Shown here: one piece after another, positions 54,986 through 63,987 of the stretch | How the letters are laid out: each line of letters begins with the position of its first letter | How positions within the stretch are numbered: the stretch's first letter is position 1 | DNA from: Agrobacterium vitis | Lineage (GTDB): Bacteria; Pseudomonadota; Alphaproteobacteria; Rhizobiales; Rhizobiaceae | DNA: 64,000 bases | Reading direction: 5' to 3' | Assembly: GCF_013426735.1 (NCBI RefSeq) | Contig: NZ_AP023272.1 | Span: forward strand, 3,392,501 to 3,456,500 | Made by a program: the position numbers and the translations under genes | Notes under the pieces: generated by a model | Told to the model about the DNA's origin: nothing | The model's input: only the letters and a program-made list of their open reading frames with translations | Databases searched by the model: none

Positions 54986-56839
54986 TCAACTGCGACCGAA
55001 CAGCCGCTCGATATCCGACAGTTTCAGTTCAATATAGGTTGGGCGCCCGTGGTTGCATTGGCCGGAACCGGGCGTTTCCTCCATTTTTCGCAGCAATGCA
55101 TTCATTTCCTCGACCCGCAACAGGCGGCCAGAGCGCACCGACCCGTGGCAGGCCATGGTAGCGGCCACATGTTCCAGCCGGGCAAACAGGCTGCCCGCCG
55201 TTTCCCATTCAGCAATTTCATCGGCCAGTTGCCGGACAAGACCCGGCACATCCACTTCGCCCAGCATGGCAGGCGTTTCGCGCACGGCAATCGCTCCTGG
55301 CCCGAACCGCTCGATAGCAAGGCCCAGCCGGTCAAGGTTTTCGGCGTGATCCATCAGCCGGTCGCAGTCTTCTTCCGGCAGCCCGATAATTTCGGGAATG
55401 AGCAAGCCCTGGCTGGGCAATCTGCGACCCGATAGCGCCTTGCGCATATCCTCAAACACCAGACGCTCATGGGCGGCATGCTGATCGACGATCACCAGCC
55501 CGTCTTGCGTCTGGGCGACGATATAATTGGCGTGAACCTGCGCCCGGGCCGCGCCGAGGCGAAACGAACCGCTTTCCATCGCCATCGCCACAGGCTCGTA
55601 GATCTGCGAGGGCAAAGCATGGGCATCCGCCCGGGCCGCTGGCTGCGTCAGACCATCGAACCGGCTCTGACCGCCATCAAGTGGCCTGTGCGGAGACGTA
55701 TCGACACTCCACCCCGCAGGCTGTGGCGGCCGGGCGCCATAGGCGGGTGCATAAGAATTGTTCGCAGCCGCCTGCACGCCTTCGGCAAAACCGCCATTTG
55801 CACCAGGGCGAAAGGCCCGCAGCATGGCGCTGGCCCCCGCCGTCGATGACCGGTCGCCTTCGCGCGTCAAGGCCTGGCGGATCGCACCGACGATCAGGCC
55901 GCGCACCAGGCCGGGATCGCGAAACCGCACATCCGACTTGGCTGGGTGGACATTGACATCGACCAGAGCCGGATCAACCGTCAGCGCCAGCACCGCCACC
56001 GGATAGCGGCCATGCGGCACAGTTTCGGCATAGGCACCGCGAATGGCCGAGAGGATCAGCTTATCCTGCACCGGACGGCCATTGACGAAGGCATATTGAT
56101 GGGCGGAATTGCCACGGTTGAAGGTCGGCACACCGGCAAAGCCGCCCAGATGCACGTCCTCTCGTTCAGCGTCGAGTGCAATGGCATTATCCCGGAAATC
56201 GGAGCCGAGCACCTGGGCAATCCGGGCGAGATGATCGTCGCCGGTGGCGGGCAGTTCCAGCGTCGAGCGGTCGGAGCCGGACAGGACGAAGCGGATCTTC
56301 GGAAAGGCGATGGCCATACGCTTGACCATTTCGGTAATCGCAGCGGCCTCGGCCCTTTCGGTTTTCAGGAATTTCAGCCGGGCTGGCGTGGCAAAAAACA
56401 GATCACGCACCTCGACCACCGTGCCGGGATTGCCGGGTGCCGGGCGCACCTCTCCAACCTTGCCGCCTTCCACCGCGATCTGGAAAGCACTGGCGCTGTC
56501 TGCTCTGCGGCTGGCAATGGTCAGGCGCGCCACCGAGCCGATCGAGGGCAGCGCCTCACCGCGAAAGCCGAGGCTCTTGATGTCCATCAACGACTCATTG
56601 AGCTTGGAGGTGCAATGACGGCGAACCGCCAGCGCCAGATCCTGCCCATCCATGCCGCAACCATTGTCGGTGATGCGCAGCAGGGCCTTGCCACCACCCG
56701 CCGTGGCAATCTCGATGCGGTTTGCCCCGGCATCGATAGCGTTTTCGATCAACTCCTTGGCGGCACTGGCCGGACGCTCAATCACTTCGCCAGCGGCGAT
56801 CTGGTTGATCAAGGTTTCCGAAAGCTGTTTGATGCTCAT
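54986..56839 (-). CDS. mutL: DNA mismatch repair protein MutL with endonuclease motif
   Basis: MutL (617 aa) links MutS recognition to strand nicking. The N-terminal GHKL ATPase is intact: [31 protein letters not shown] and [20 protein letters not shown]. The C-terminal dimerisation/endonuclease part has [16 protein letters not shown], fitting the DQHA(X)2E(X)4E nickase motif, and [10 protein letters not shown], the zinc-site C-x-HGRP motif. That fits a genome without MutH. The middle linker (residues about 340-430) is Ala/Pro-rich. The start is ATG 56839 ([20 protein letters not shown]); the frame reaches 56896. Confidence 0.96.
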   Translation of the reverse strand: MSIKQLSETLINQIAAGEVIERPASAAKELIENAIDAGANRIEIATAGGGKALLRITDNGCGMDGQDLALAVRRHCTSKLNESLMDIKSLGFRGEALPSIGSVARLTIASRRADSASAFQIAVEGGKVGEVRPAPGNPGTVVEVRDLFFATPARLKFLKTERAEAAAITEMVKRMAIAFPKIRFVLSGSDRSTLELPATGDDHLARIAQVLGSDFRDNAIALDAEREDVHLGGFAGVPTFNRGNSAHQYAFVNGRPVQDKLILSAIRGAYAETVPHGRYPVAVLALTVDPALVDVNVHPAKSDVRFRDPGLVRGLIVGAIRQALTREGDRSSTAGASAMLRAFRPGANGGFAEGVQAAANNSYAPAYGARPPQPAGWSVDTSPHRPLDGGQSRFDGLTQPAARADAHALPSQIYEPVAMAMESGSFRLGAARAQVHANYIVAQTQDGLVIVDQHAAHERLVFEDMRKALSGRRLPSQGLLIPEIIGLPEEDCDRLMDHAENLDRLGLAIERFGPGAIAVRETPAMLGEVDVPGLVRQLADEIAEWETAGSLFARLEHVAATMACHGSVRSGRLLRVEEMNALLRKMEETPGSGQCNHGRPTYIELKLSDIERLFGRS

Positions 56840-57202
56840 ACGCTTATTGTCGCCAATTGTCGGCCAAGAAGAAAGCCCGGCAAGGGCGCAATTCACCGCG
56901 ATCTTTCCCGACCTCTTGCCCCCGTCATTAAGGGGGCATTAATCGAATACCAATAGGCTTAATTCAACTTTAATCGTTTTTGATCGTGGTCGCCGAAGAA
57001 AACCCGCTGCTCCGGTTGGCGTGACCCACTCCTGCACTGTTTGGTATCATCGAGGCACGACGAAAACGCAAGAAAGTTCTATAGGCTGCATGTTTCTACC
57101 GGGAGTCGATTCCGATCCGGCTGGCCATGCAGTAAACATAGGTTGGTAGGATAATGCGGCCGATGCTTATCTTGAACGAGATGCAACGCCTTGGAGGCGA
57201 AG
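56840..57202. other. Divergent intergenic region with repeat copy 5
   Basis: No gene seen. It should carry the mutL promoter and that of the PAS/receiver gene. The degenerate dispersed palindrome lies at 57081-57135. Confidence 0.4.
57081..57135. repeat. Dispersed palindrome, degenerate copy 5 of 5
   Basis: GGCTGCATG (57085-57092) and CATGCAG (57126-57132) flank a centre TCGATTCCGATCCGG that resembles the TCGATTCCGGTTT centre of copies 3 and 4; ATAG before and TAAACA after also match. The inner arms are not complementary. It ends 70 bases before the next start codon. Confidence 0.55.
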
Positions 57203-58867
57203 ATGCATAAGCAACCGGGCGACAGGCAGGCAACGGACCGGACCTGGGCAAGCGCCCTGGTTCTGGAGCATAGCCTTCTCGATGCCGTCTGCGATGCGCA
57301 GGGCAGCGCGATTCTGGTTGTCGATAGCGACGATATTATCGTCTATGCAAGCCCGCAATTGCTGAACTTCTTCGAAATTCCGGAATTCTACCTGCAAGCG
57401 GGCACCAGGCTACGTGACTGCCTGGGCGCAATTTACGATCACTGCATCCGCGCCATCCTGTCCCCCAACCCGCCGTCAAGAGAAGAGTGGCTGGCCGAGC
57501 GGGTTGCCGCCCATTGGCGCGAACGGTTCGAAACACTCGACAAAACCGTCAAGAAGCGCACAGTGCGCCAACTCAATCGACGGCTCGCCAATGGCTTTGG
57601 CATTTGCGCGATTTCCGATATTACCGAACAGAAAAAGCGTGAGGAACAATGGCGCACCGATCTGGAACGGGTCGAAGTCACGGAAAATATTCTCGACAGC
57701 CTGCCGCAACCGGTCATGGTCTGGGATCGCCAGCACATCGTGGTTGGCATCAACAAGGCATTCGTCGCCATGATGGGGACAAGTGAAGACGCCATTCTGG
57801 GCCGCCCTGCGGCAGATCTGCTTGAAAGCCGCTTCCTCGCCAGCTTGCAGCAGGCTGAGCAACAGGTCGGTATTCGCGAGCGCTTCATCCGGATTGCCGA
57901 TCCCGGCTCGTCGCAAGCCACACCCGCTGCTTATATCAACCGGATCGGCAAGACCGACCGCAGCTTTTGCGTGGTGACCTTTGCAAGCGTCGATGGCGCC
58001 GCCCATTTGCTTCGACCGACGATCCGGGCGGAAAGCACAAACGCACCAGGCCCGGCAAACCACATCACCTCACCGCTATCTCCACCGCAAAAACAACCGC
58101 AACCGGCAACCGAACCTCCACGAGAAGACAGCCTGCGGCAACGTGTGTTGATTGCCAGCAGCGATCCGATTTTCCTCGCAAATGCCGTGGGCGTACTGCC
58201 GCCACAGGCAAGCGATCGCTGCATCGTTCATAGCCCTTACGAATTGCGCGCCGTCATTGAACTTGCCAGATCGCTGGCCATGTCCATTGACCTGATCATT
58301 ACAGACAGAGCCATGTCTGTCAGCCGGGAGCAGCTTGCACTCGATGATACGACGCGAACCCTCGTCGCTGATCGCAACAGCGTCGCAGAGCGGCTGATCC
58401 AGCATTTTCAGCCACGGGCCACGACGTCTGCGCGGACAGGGTCTCACCCGGCAGGCATCGTCCGCGCGCCGAAGAAGACGGTGGAAATCCTTGTTGTCGA
58501 GGACAATGAAGTCAACCAGATCGTGTTTTCGCAAATTCTCGAAGGACTTGGCCGCAGCTATAAGCTGGCGGTCAATGGTGCGGATGCCTTAGCAATCTGG
58601 CAGGTCGAACGTCCCGCCATCGTGCTCATGGACATTTCGCTGCCTGACATCAATGGCATGGATCTCTGCCGCCTGATGCGGCAAAGGCAGCGGGCCGGAG
58701 ATCCCCGCTCGGCCATTATCGGCGTGCTGGTGCCAGCCTTCGACCATGACCGTGGCCGGTGCCTGGACGCGGGCATGGACGATGTCATCGTCAAGCCGCT
58801 CAGCCCCGACATGATCGAACAGCTTCTGGACCGCCATCTCGAAACAAGCCGTCATGCAATGGCGTGA
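57203..58867 (+). CDS. PAS-PAS-receiver protein lacking a kinase domain
   Basis: A 554-aa protein. The first PAS-like region includes ILVVDSDDIIVYASPQLLNF, and the second DSLPQPVMVWDRQHIVVGIN after a coiled-coil linker with DITEQKKREEQWRTDLERVE. A Pro-rich stretch follows, then a degenerate receiver-like segment (RVLIASSDPIFLANAVGVLP, then DLIITDRAM), and finally a receiver domain: ILVVEDNEVNQIVFSQILEG, phospho-acceptor Asp in IVLMDISLPDINGMDLCRLM, and Lys in DDVIVKPLS. The switch Thr is not conserved (GVLVPAF). No histidine-kinase core lies between. It may be a hybrid-kinase remnant or a PAS-gated receiver. The start is ATG 57203 with GGAGG five bases before. A GGDEF-EAL gene follows 261 bases on. 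Confidence 0.8.
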   Translation: MHKQPGDRQATDRTWASALVLEHSLLDAVCDAQGSAILVVDSDDIIVYASPQLLNFFEIPEFYLQAGTRLRDCLGAIYDHCIRAILSPNPPSREEWLAERVAAHWRERFETLDKTVKKRTVRQLNRRLANGFGICAISDITEQKKREEQWRTDLERVEVTENILDSLPQPVMVWDRQHIVVGINKAFVAMMGTSEDAILGRPAADLLESRFLASLQQAEQQVGIRERFIRIADPGSSQATPAAYINRIGKTDRSFCVVTFASVDGAAHLLRPTIRAESTNAPGPANHITSPLSPPQKQPQPATEPPREDSLRQRVLIASSDPIFLANAVGVLPPQASDRCIVHSPYELRAVIELARSLAMSIDLIITDRAMSVSREQLALDDTTRTLVADRNSVAERLIQHFQPRATTSARTGSHPAGIVRAPKKTVEILVVEDNEVNQIVFSQILEGLGRSYKLAVNGADALAIWQVERPAIVLMDISLPDINGMDLCRLMRQRQRAGDPRSAIIGVLVPAFDHDRGRCLDAGMDDVIVKPLSPDMIEQLLDRHLETSRHAMA

Positions 58868-59128
58868 TGGCCTCGTCGAAAGCTGAAGCGGCTGGGGAAG
58901 AGACAGGCAGTCCGCTGTGTTCGACACCAATGCTGATTATGACGAAAAGACAAGCAGCACAAAGGATAACAACCGTCTGACTGGTTTAATGTGAACCTGA
59001 CAGATTCGAGGTGTATGCAGTAAATCACGGGTAAAAATCCACAGTCCTCCTCTGCTAAACGCTAGAATTTTATTAATTTTTTATGCGCATGGTAGTTCCG
59101 TGATCTATGACTTTTTTTGGGATAATGA

Positions 59129-60496
59129 ATGGGTGCGGCCAACACCATAGTGCCAGACATCGATCAGGGAGAGGCCAAGGCTTTTACCGATCCGCTGACG
59201 GGGCTTGGCAATCACCATAGGCTGCAGGAGCGAATCCGCAGCCTATCGGCGGAGCGCGCCGCCGATCCCGCACCATTTACCGTGGCTTTGGTCAATCTGG
59301 ACGGTTTCAAGCCAATCAACGACCTATTCGGGTCGTTGGCGGGGGATGAAATTCTGTGTCAGGTCGCCCATCGTCTCAAAGCCTGTATTCCCGATGGCGC
59401 CATTGTTACCCGTCACGATGGCGACGAGTTTGCCGTGGTCCTGCCGCTGATTTTCGAACAGATCAGCGCCGAGCGGATCGGCAATCTGATCAAGGACGTG
59501 CTATCGGCGCCCTACGACCTCGGCGACCGCAATGTCCGGCTTTCGGCTTCGCTGGGCTTTGCAATCTTTCCCTTTGCCGGCGACGATTTCGAGACGCTGA
59601 TGAAGAGTGCGGAGACGGCTCTTTATCGCTCAAAACGGCGTGGACGCGGCCAGATAACCGTCTATTCGCGAGAAATTGCCCAGGAAATGCGCCGCTCCAC
59701 CCAATTGGAGCAGGCCCTGCGCAATGCGATCATCAACGATGCCGTCGATACCCATTTCCAGCCGATCGTCTCGCTTGTCGATGGCAAGGTTCTGGGTTTC
59801 GAAGCGCTCGCCCGCTGGATCGATCCAGATCTCGGCTTTGTTTCGCCAGCGATCTTCGTGCCGCTGGCCGAGGATAGGGGCTTTATCGACACACTCTCGG
59901 AAACCCTGTTGCGCAAGGCCGCGGAAGCGGCGCTGACCTGGCCGCGAGAACTGTTTTTGTCCTTCAACCTTTCCTCGGTGCAATTGACCGATTCCGGCAC
60001 GGCCTCACGCACGCTGTCCATCATCAACAGTGTCGGCCTCGACCCGTCGCGGCTGGAACTGGAGATTACCGAAACCGCTGTGATGAGTTCCGCCGACATG
60101 GCCGGGCGGATCATCGCCGAACTGCGCGCGGCAGGCGTGCGTATCTCGCTCGACGATTTCGGCACCGGCCAATCCAGCCTTGGACGCTTGAGGGAATTTA
60201 CCTTTGACAAGGTCAAGATCGATCGAGCCTTCGTCTCGGCGATCACCACCGACACCACCTCCGAACATATCGTCCGGGCGATCATCACCATGTGCGAAGG
60301 CCTGAAGCTGGAAGTGGTGGCCGAAGGCATAGAAACCCTTAGCGAAGCAACAAGGCTCCTGGCCCTCGGCTGCACCATGGGCCAGGGCTATTATTTCGGC
60401 AGGCCCGCCGATGCGATGGCCACGCTGCGCTATCTATCGCGCCAATATTCCGACTTCGCCGCTCGCAGGCAGACGGGGCCGTTTTCAGGCTATTGA
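59129..60496 (+). CDS. GGDEF-EAL cyclic-di-GMP protein, diguanylate cyclase site degenerate
   Basis: A 455-aa cytosolic protein with GGDEF (residues about 15-180) and EAL (about 190-440). The GGDEF signature reads VTRHDGDEFAVVLP, that is D-GDEF instead of G-GDEF, so cyclase activity is doubtful. The EAL phosphodiesterase site is intact: LGFEALARWI, FNLSSVQL, LELEITETAVM, ISLDDFGTGQSSLGRLREF, DKVKIDRAFV and VVAEGIET. The net effect is probably to lower c-di-GMP. There is no membrane or clear sensor domain. It could receive input from the PAS/receiver protein just upstream; that is inference. Confidence 0.9.
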   Translation: MGAANTIVPDIDQGEAKAFTDPLTGLGNHHRLQERIRSLSAERAADPAPFTVALVNLDGFKPINDLFGSLAGDEILCQVAHRLKACIPDGAIVTRHDGDEFAVVLPLIFEQISAERIGNLIKDVLSAPYDLGDRNVRLSASLGFAIFPFAGDDFETLMKSAETALYRSKRRGRGQITVYSREIAQEMRRSTQLEQALRNAIINDAVDTHFQPIVSLVDGKVLGFEALARWIDPDLGFVSPAIFVPLAEDRGFIDTLSETLLRKAAEAALTWPRELFLSFNLSSVQLTDSGTASRTLSIINSVGLDPSRLELEITETAVMSSADMAGRIIAELRAAGVRISLDDFGTGQSSLGRLREFTFDKVKIDRAFVSAITTDTTSEHIVRAIITMCEGLKLEVVAEGIETLSEATRLLALGCTMGQGYYFGRPADAMATLRYLSRQYSDFAARRQTGPFSGY

Positions 60497-60523
60497 GTCG
60501 ATGGAATGATAATCAGCGGCCAA

Positions 60524-60907
60524 TTATTCAGGCCGCTCGCAGACGGCCGATAATTTATTGCCATCGGGATCACGGACATAACAGGCATAGAAATGCGCAT
60601 GAAAAGGCCGCAGGCCCGGCGCACCTTCATCTGAACCGCCATTTGCCAGCGCTGCCGCATAAAAGGCCTCGACATCCAACCGGCTTCCAGCATCCAGCGC
60701 CACCATGGAGCCATTGCCGAAGCTGGCGGCCCCGCCGTCATAAGGGCTGACGAGCCAGAACCGACACCGCACATCCGAGGACGCAGAGTATCCAATTTCG
60801 TCTTTTTCCGTCACCCGGCGGATGAAGCCAAGCGCACCGAGACAGGCATCGTAAAACCGTCCGGATCGCTCCAGGTCGTTGGAGCCAAGCGTGATATAGA
60901 GCAGCAT
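60524..60907 (-). CDS. VOC-family glyoxalase/bleomycin-resistance-type protein
   Basis: A 127-aa VOC-fold protein: YITLGSNDLERSGRFYDACL at the N-terminus, RFWLVSPYDGG, and HFYACYVRDPDGNKLSAVCE at the end (the DPDGN motif). The function is not specified by the sequence; members include isomerases, dioxygenases and antibiotic-binding proteins. Convergent with the GGDEF-EAL gene; 41 bases upstream of rlmE on the other side. Confidence 0.85.
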   Translation of the reverse strand: MLLYITLGSNDLERSGRFYDACLGALGFIRRVTEKDEIGYSASSDVRCRFWLVSPYDGGAASFGNGSMVALDAGSRLDVEAFYAAALANGGSDEGAPGLRPFHAHFYACYVRDPDGNKLSAVCERPE

Positions 60908-60948
60908 TGACTATTCCCGCTCAAATCCAGGAACCAAGTTTCCGGTTC

Positions 60949-61734
60949 TCAATCCTGATCCTCGTCAGCCGTTGCATCCTCACGCGGATCATGCGGCATG
61001 GGACCGTCGTCTTCCACTTCATGACCCAGCGCATTGCCGGACCGCCTGCCCTTGAAGCCCTTGGCAAGCAGGAACATTTCCACCGATTCCTGACGTGACG
61101 ACGCGGGCTTTATATGAATGACCTGCTTGAAATTCTGCTTGAGCATGTTGAGCAGGTCTTTTTCCGTGCCACCCTGAAAGGTTTTCGCCAGGAAATGCCC
61201 GCCCTCCGCCAGCACTTCCACGGCAAAATAAGCCGCCACTTCGCAGAGATGCATGGTGCGAATGTGGTCGGTCTTCTGGTGGCCGGTGGTGGGTGCCGCC
61301 ATGTCGGAAATCACCACATCCGGCACCCCGCCGACCGCTTCCATCAACAGGGCGGGCGCCTGGGGGTCGAGAAAGTCGAGTTGCAGGATCTTCACGCCCG
61401 GCAATTGGGTCATTTCCAGAAAGTCGATGGCCGCAACCCGGATGTCACTATCGGTGGACCCGGTAACATTGGCGGCAATCTGCGACCAGCTGCCGGGTGC
61501 AGCCCCCAGATCGATAATGCGTCGGGCGCCTTTGAGAATATTGTGCTTCTCATCGATCTCCAACAGCTTGAAAGCCGCACGGGCGCGGTAGCCCTCCAGC
61601 TTGGCCCGCTGCACATAGGGATCGTTGATATGCCGCTCCAGCCAGCGCCGCGACGACGCTTTCAACTTGCCCTTCTTGACCTTCTGGCCCAGTTTTCGTC
61701 CGGTGCGGTTGCCGCCAATAGGTGGTTTGGTCAT
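60949..61734 (-). CDS. rlmE: 23S rRNA (uridine-2552-2'-O)-methyltransferase
   Basis: RlmE/FtsJ (261 aa) methylates U2552 of 23S rRNA. It has a basic N-terminus ([20 protein letters not shown]), the catalytic first Lys in [23 protein letters not shown] motif [37 protein letters not shown] (Asp), and [19 protein letters not shown] (Lys). The tail carries an extra acidic extension ([20 protein letters not shown]). It lies 84 bases downstream of the Ppx/GppA gene on the same strand. Confidence 0.95.
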   Translation of the reverse strand: MTKPPIGGNRTGRKLGQKVKKGKLKASSRRWLERHINDPYVQRAKLEGYRARAAFKLLEIDEKHNILKGARRIIDLGAAPGSWSQIAANVTGSTDSDIRVAAIDFLEMTQLPGVKILQLDFLDPQAPALLMEAVGGVPDVVISDMAAPTTGHQKTDHIRTMHLCEVAAYFAVEVLAEGGHFLAKTFQGGTEKDLLNMLKQNFKQVIHIKPASSRQESVEMFLLAKGFKGRRSGNALGHEVEDDGPMPHDPREDATADEDQD

Positions 61735-61818
61735 GCTTACTGCTCAACTCCTGACAGCGCCCTGTACATCCGCACTTCGATCCGCTGTAACACTTTTATG
61801 CCTCAATATTACGTCCGG

Positions 61819-63606
61819 TCACAAATGCGGGACACGATCCCGGCTGCCCGGCGGGCGTCGCGTGCGATTGCGTCGCCAGACACCGTCATCGGCCATCATG
61901 TCGGTCAATAGCCCTTCTCTCAAGCCCCGGTCCGCCACCCGCATGCGGCTGGAGGGCCAACGCCTGCGGATCGCTTCCAGAATGGCGCAGCCGGCCAGAA
62001 CCAGATCTGCCCGGTCCGGGCCGATACAGGGATTGGCGGCGCGGCTCTGGTAATCCCAGGACAGCAGCTTGGCCTGCATGGCCGAGACCTCATCATCGCT
62101 CAACCATAACCCATCCACCCGGCGGCGATCATAGCGCGGCAGATCGAGATGTACGCCAGCCAATGTCGTCACCGTGCCGGACGTGCCGATCAGGTGGAAA
62201 TCGACATCGGCGGCAGAATGACCAAGCGCCTCGACCGAGGGGCAATCAAACTGATCAAGCATGCCCGACACTTCGGTAATCATCGCCTCGAACACCGTGG
62301 GCGAAACATCGCGACCGCCATGGCGCTCCGACAGGGTGACGACCCCGACCGGCAGCGAGGTCCAATGGGTGATGTGATTGGCCAGACGGCTGGAACGGTT
62401 GTCGCCGATGCGAATCACCGCGATTTCCGAGGACCCGCCGCCGATATCAAATAGCACGACCGAACGGGTTTCGCGTCCAACCAGCGAGGAACAACCGGAC
62501 ACCGCCAGCCGCGCTTCCGTCTCGCGGTTGATGATTTCCAGCTCAAGCCCGGTCTCCGCCCGCACCCGCTCCAGAAATGCCTCGCCATTTTCGGCGGCCC
62601 GGCAGGCCTCCGTGGCGATCAGCCGTTTGCCGCGCAGTTCCACCCCATGCAGTTTGGAGGCGCAGACCTTCAGCGCCTCAATGGCGCGGTCCATCGCCTC
62701 CTGCGAGAGGCGCCCCGTCGCAGCCAGTCCCTCGCCCAGACGCACGATGCGCGAAAAGGCATCCACCACCCGGAATTGGCCGGGCCGGGTCGGCTGAGCA
62801 ATCAACAACCGGCAATTATTGGTGCCGAGATCAAGCGCCGCGTAGAAATCGGCGGGATGGTCGTCGGAAGGCCCATGGCTGGAATGATGCCCCTTATGCT
62901 GTCCGTGATGGCCCTGTCCACCATGGGAATGTCCGCCATGGCCATGGCGGCTGCGGCCATGTGGTGCCTCACCAGAGCCGGCAACCGACTTCTGGCCCTC
63001 CACGGCAGGCGGGCAATAGCTGGCAGAGGCCGGCTTGGCTTCCACGCTGCGGCCAGGCTGCAAGGGACGCACCTGGGCGTTCTGCCGGCCCCGGTTCTTA
63101 CGCCGCTTCCTGGTGGATTTTTTGGCCGCACCACCAGTTTCGCCAGCAAGGACATTTCCCTGGATATGGGATTCTTTGGTATGATGCCCCTGAGCATTAG
63201 ACCCTTGAGTATTGGATAAACCTGCCTCGCGAGGCGCATGCCCGGCAGAGCCCTGATCGCGGTGATGGCGCTCTGCCTGCCGTTCAGCCTGAGCCACTGT
63301 CTCTTGCGTTTCCACGCCCTGATGCGGCACCGCCTGGCCCTGCCCCGGCGATGTGTTGCCGCGGCCTTTCCTGCGACGCTTTCGCTTTCGGCCAGGCGCC
63401 TGCTGGGCCGCCTGCTGATCTTGTTGTATGGGACGTCGATCCGGCTCGGCCAAAGCCGTCCGGTCTTGCGTCACGGGGTTAGCTGGCGGCCCGGATTTCC
63501 GGCCTTTCCGCTTGCCCCTACCGCGCCTCGAGGGCTTGCCCTCGGTACGGTTTGACGTTGACGCCCCGTTTTCTGGCGGAAATCCGCCATTGCCAGGGTC
63601 TACCAC
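61819..63606 (-). CDS. Ppx/GppA-family phosphatase with long basic, His-rich N-terminal extension
   Basis: A 595-aa protein. Residues about 255-570 are a Ppx/GppA domain: YAALDLGTNNCRLLIAQPTR, RLGEGLAATGRLSQEAMDRA, and VVLFDIGGGSSEIAVIRIGD (ATPase/phosphatase loops). The enzymes hydrolyse polyphosphate or pppGpp. No C-terminal HD domain follows. The first 250 residues have no fold I recognise: RRGRGKRKGRKSGPP, RKRKRRRKGRGN, STRKRRKNRGR and then HGHGGHSHGGQGHHGQHKGH, rich in Arg, Lys, Gln and His, suggesting a disordered nucleic-acid-, polyphosphate- or metal-binding tail. It precedes rlmE. Confidence 0.9.
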   Translation of the reverse strand: MVDPGNGGFPPENGASTSNRTEGKPSRRGRGKRKGRKSGPPANPVTQDRTALAEPDRRPIQQDQQAAQQAPGRKRKRRRKGRGNTSPGQGQAVPHQGVETQETVAQAERQAERHHRDQGSAGHAPREAGLSNTQGSNAQGHHTKESHIQGNVLAGETGGAAKKSTRKRRKNRGRQNAQVRPLQPGRSVEAKPASASYCPPAVEGQKSVAGSGEAPHGRSRHGHGGHSHGGQGHHGQHKGHHSSHGPSDDHPADFYAALDLGTNNCRLLIAQPTRPGQFRVVDAFSRIVRLGEGLAATGRLSQEAMDRAIEALKVCASKLHGVELRGKRLIATEACRAAENGEAFLERVRAETGLELEIINRETEARLAVSGCSSLVGRETRSVVLFDIGGGSSEIAVIRIGDNRSSRLANHITHWTSLPVGVVTLSERHGGRDVSPTVFEAMITEVSGMLDQFDCPSVEALGHSAADVDFHLIGTSGTVTTLAGVHLDLPRYDRRRVDGLWLSDDEVSAMQAKLLSWDYQSRAANPCIGPDRADLVLAGCAILEAIRRRWPSSRMRVADRGLREGLLTDMMADDGVWRRNRTRRPPGSRDRVPHL

Positions 63607-63913
63607 TGATGTCTTCCATAGCGCCGCGCAAAGTCTGATGGGAAAACCCGAGAGGAAATTCCGTTTCAGATATGCCGCTGGCGATCCTTAGATTTTCGTT
63701 GGTAAAATTGTAGCAGGCCCGGCAAGCTTCTCCAAATGCTTTTTAAGCCCCACCCTCCCCGGCCAACCAAGGCCGAAACCAGCTTCACTCAAAGGGCGGA
63801 ACCGCTGCAAAACCGATTTGTCTGAACCGGTTCACTTTTTTGCAAAAAGACAGTTGCAATCAACCAGCTTTTGTTTATAAGCCGCATCCATCAGACGGCA
63901 ACGCCGCCCCTGC
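63607..63913. other. Gene-free stretch before the tRNA
   Basis: No coding sequence seen. It holds the Ppx/GppA leader and the tRNA promoter. A dyad around AACCGGTT (63818-63830) is the only feature noted. Confidence 0.35.
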
Positions 63914-63987
63914 TGGGGAATAGTTCAACGGTAGAACGACGGACTCTGACTCCGTTAATCTTGGTTCGAATCCAGGTTCCCCAGCCA
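63914..63987 (+). tRNA. tRNA-Gln(CTG)
   Basis: 74 bases including an encoded CCA end. Acceptor TGGGGAA pairs with TTCCCCA; the anticodon stem ACGGA/TCCGT encloses loop CTCTGAC, giving anticodon CTG (reads CAG, glutamine). The T arm contains GGTTCGAATCC. There is no integrase or attachment-site duplicate on the visible side. Confidence 0.95.

Noticed and set aside
63914..63987. tRNA-Gln considered as an integration site for a mobile island
   Set aside because: No integrase and no duplicated tRNA 3' end is visible; the window ends 13 bases after the tRNA.
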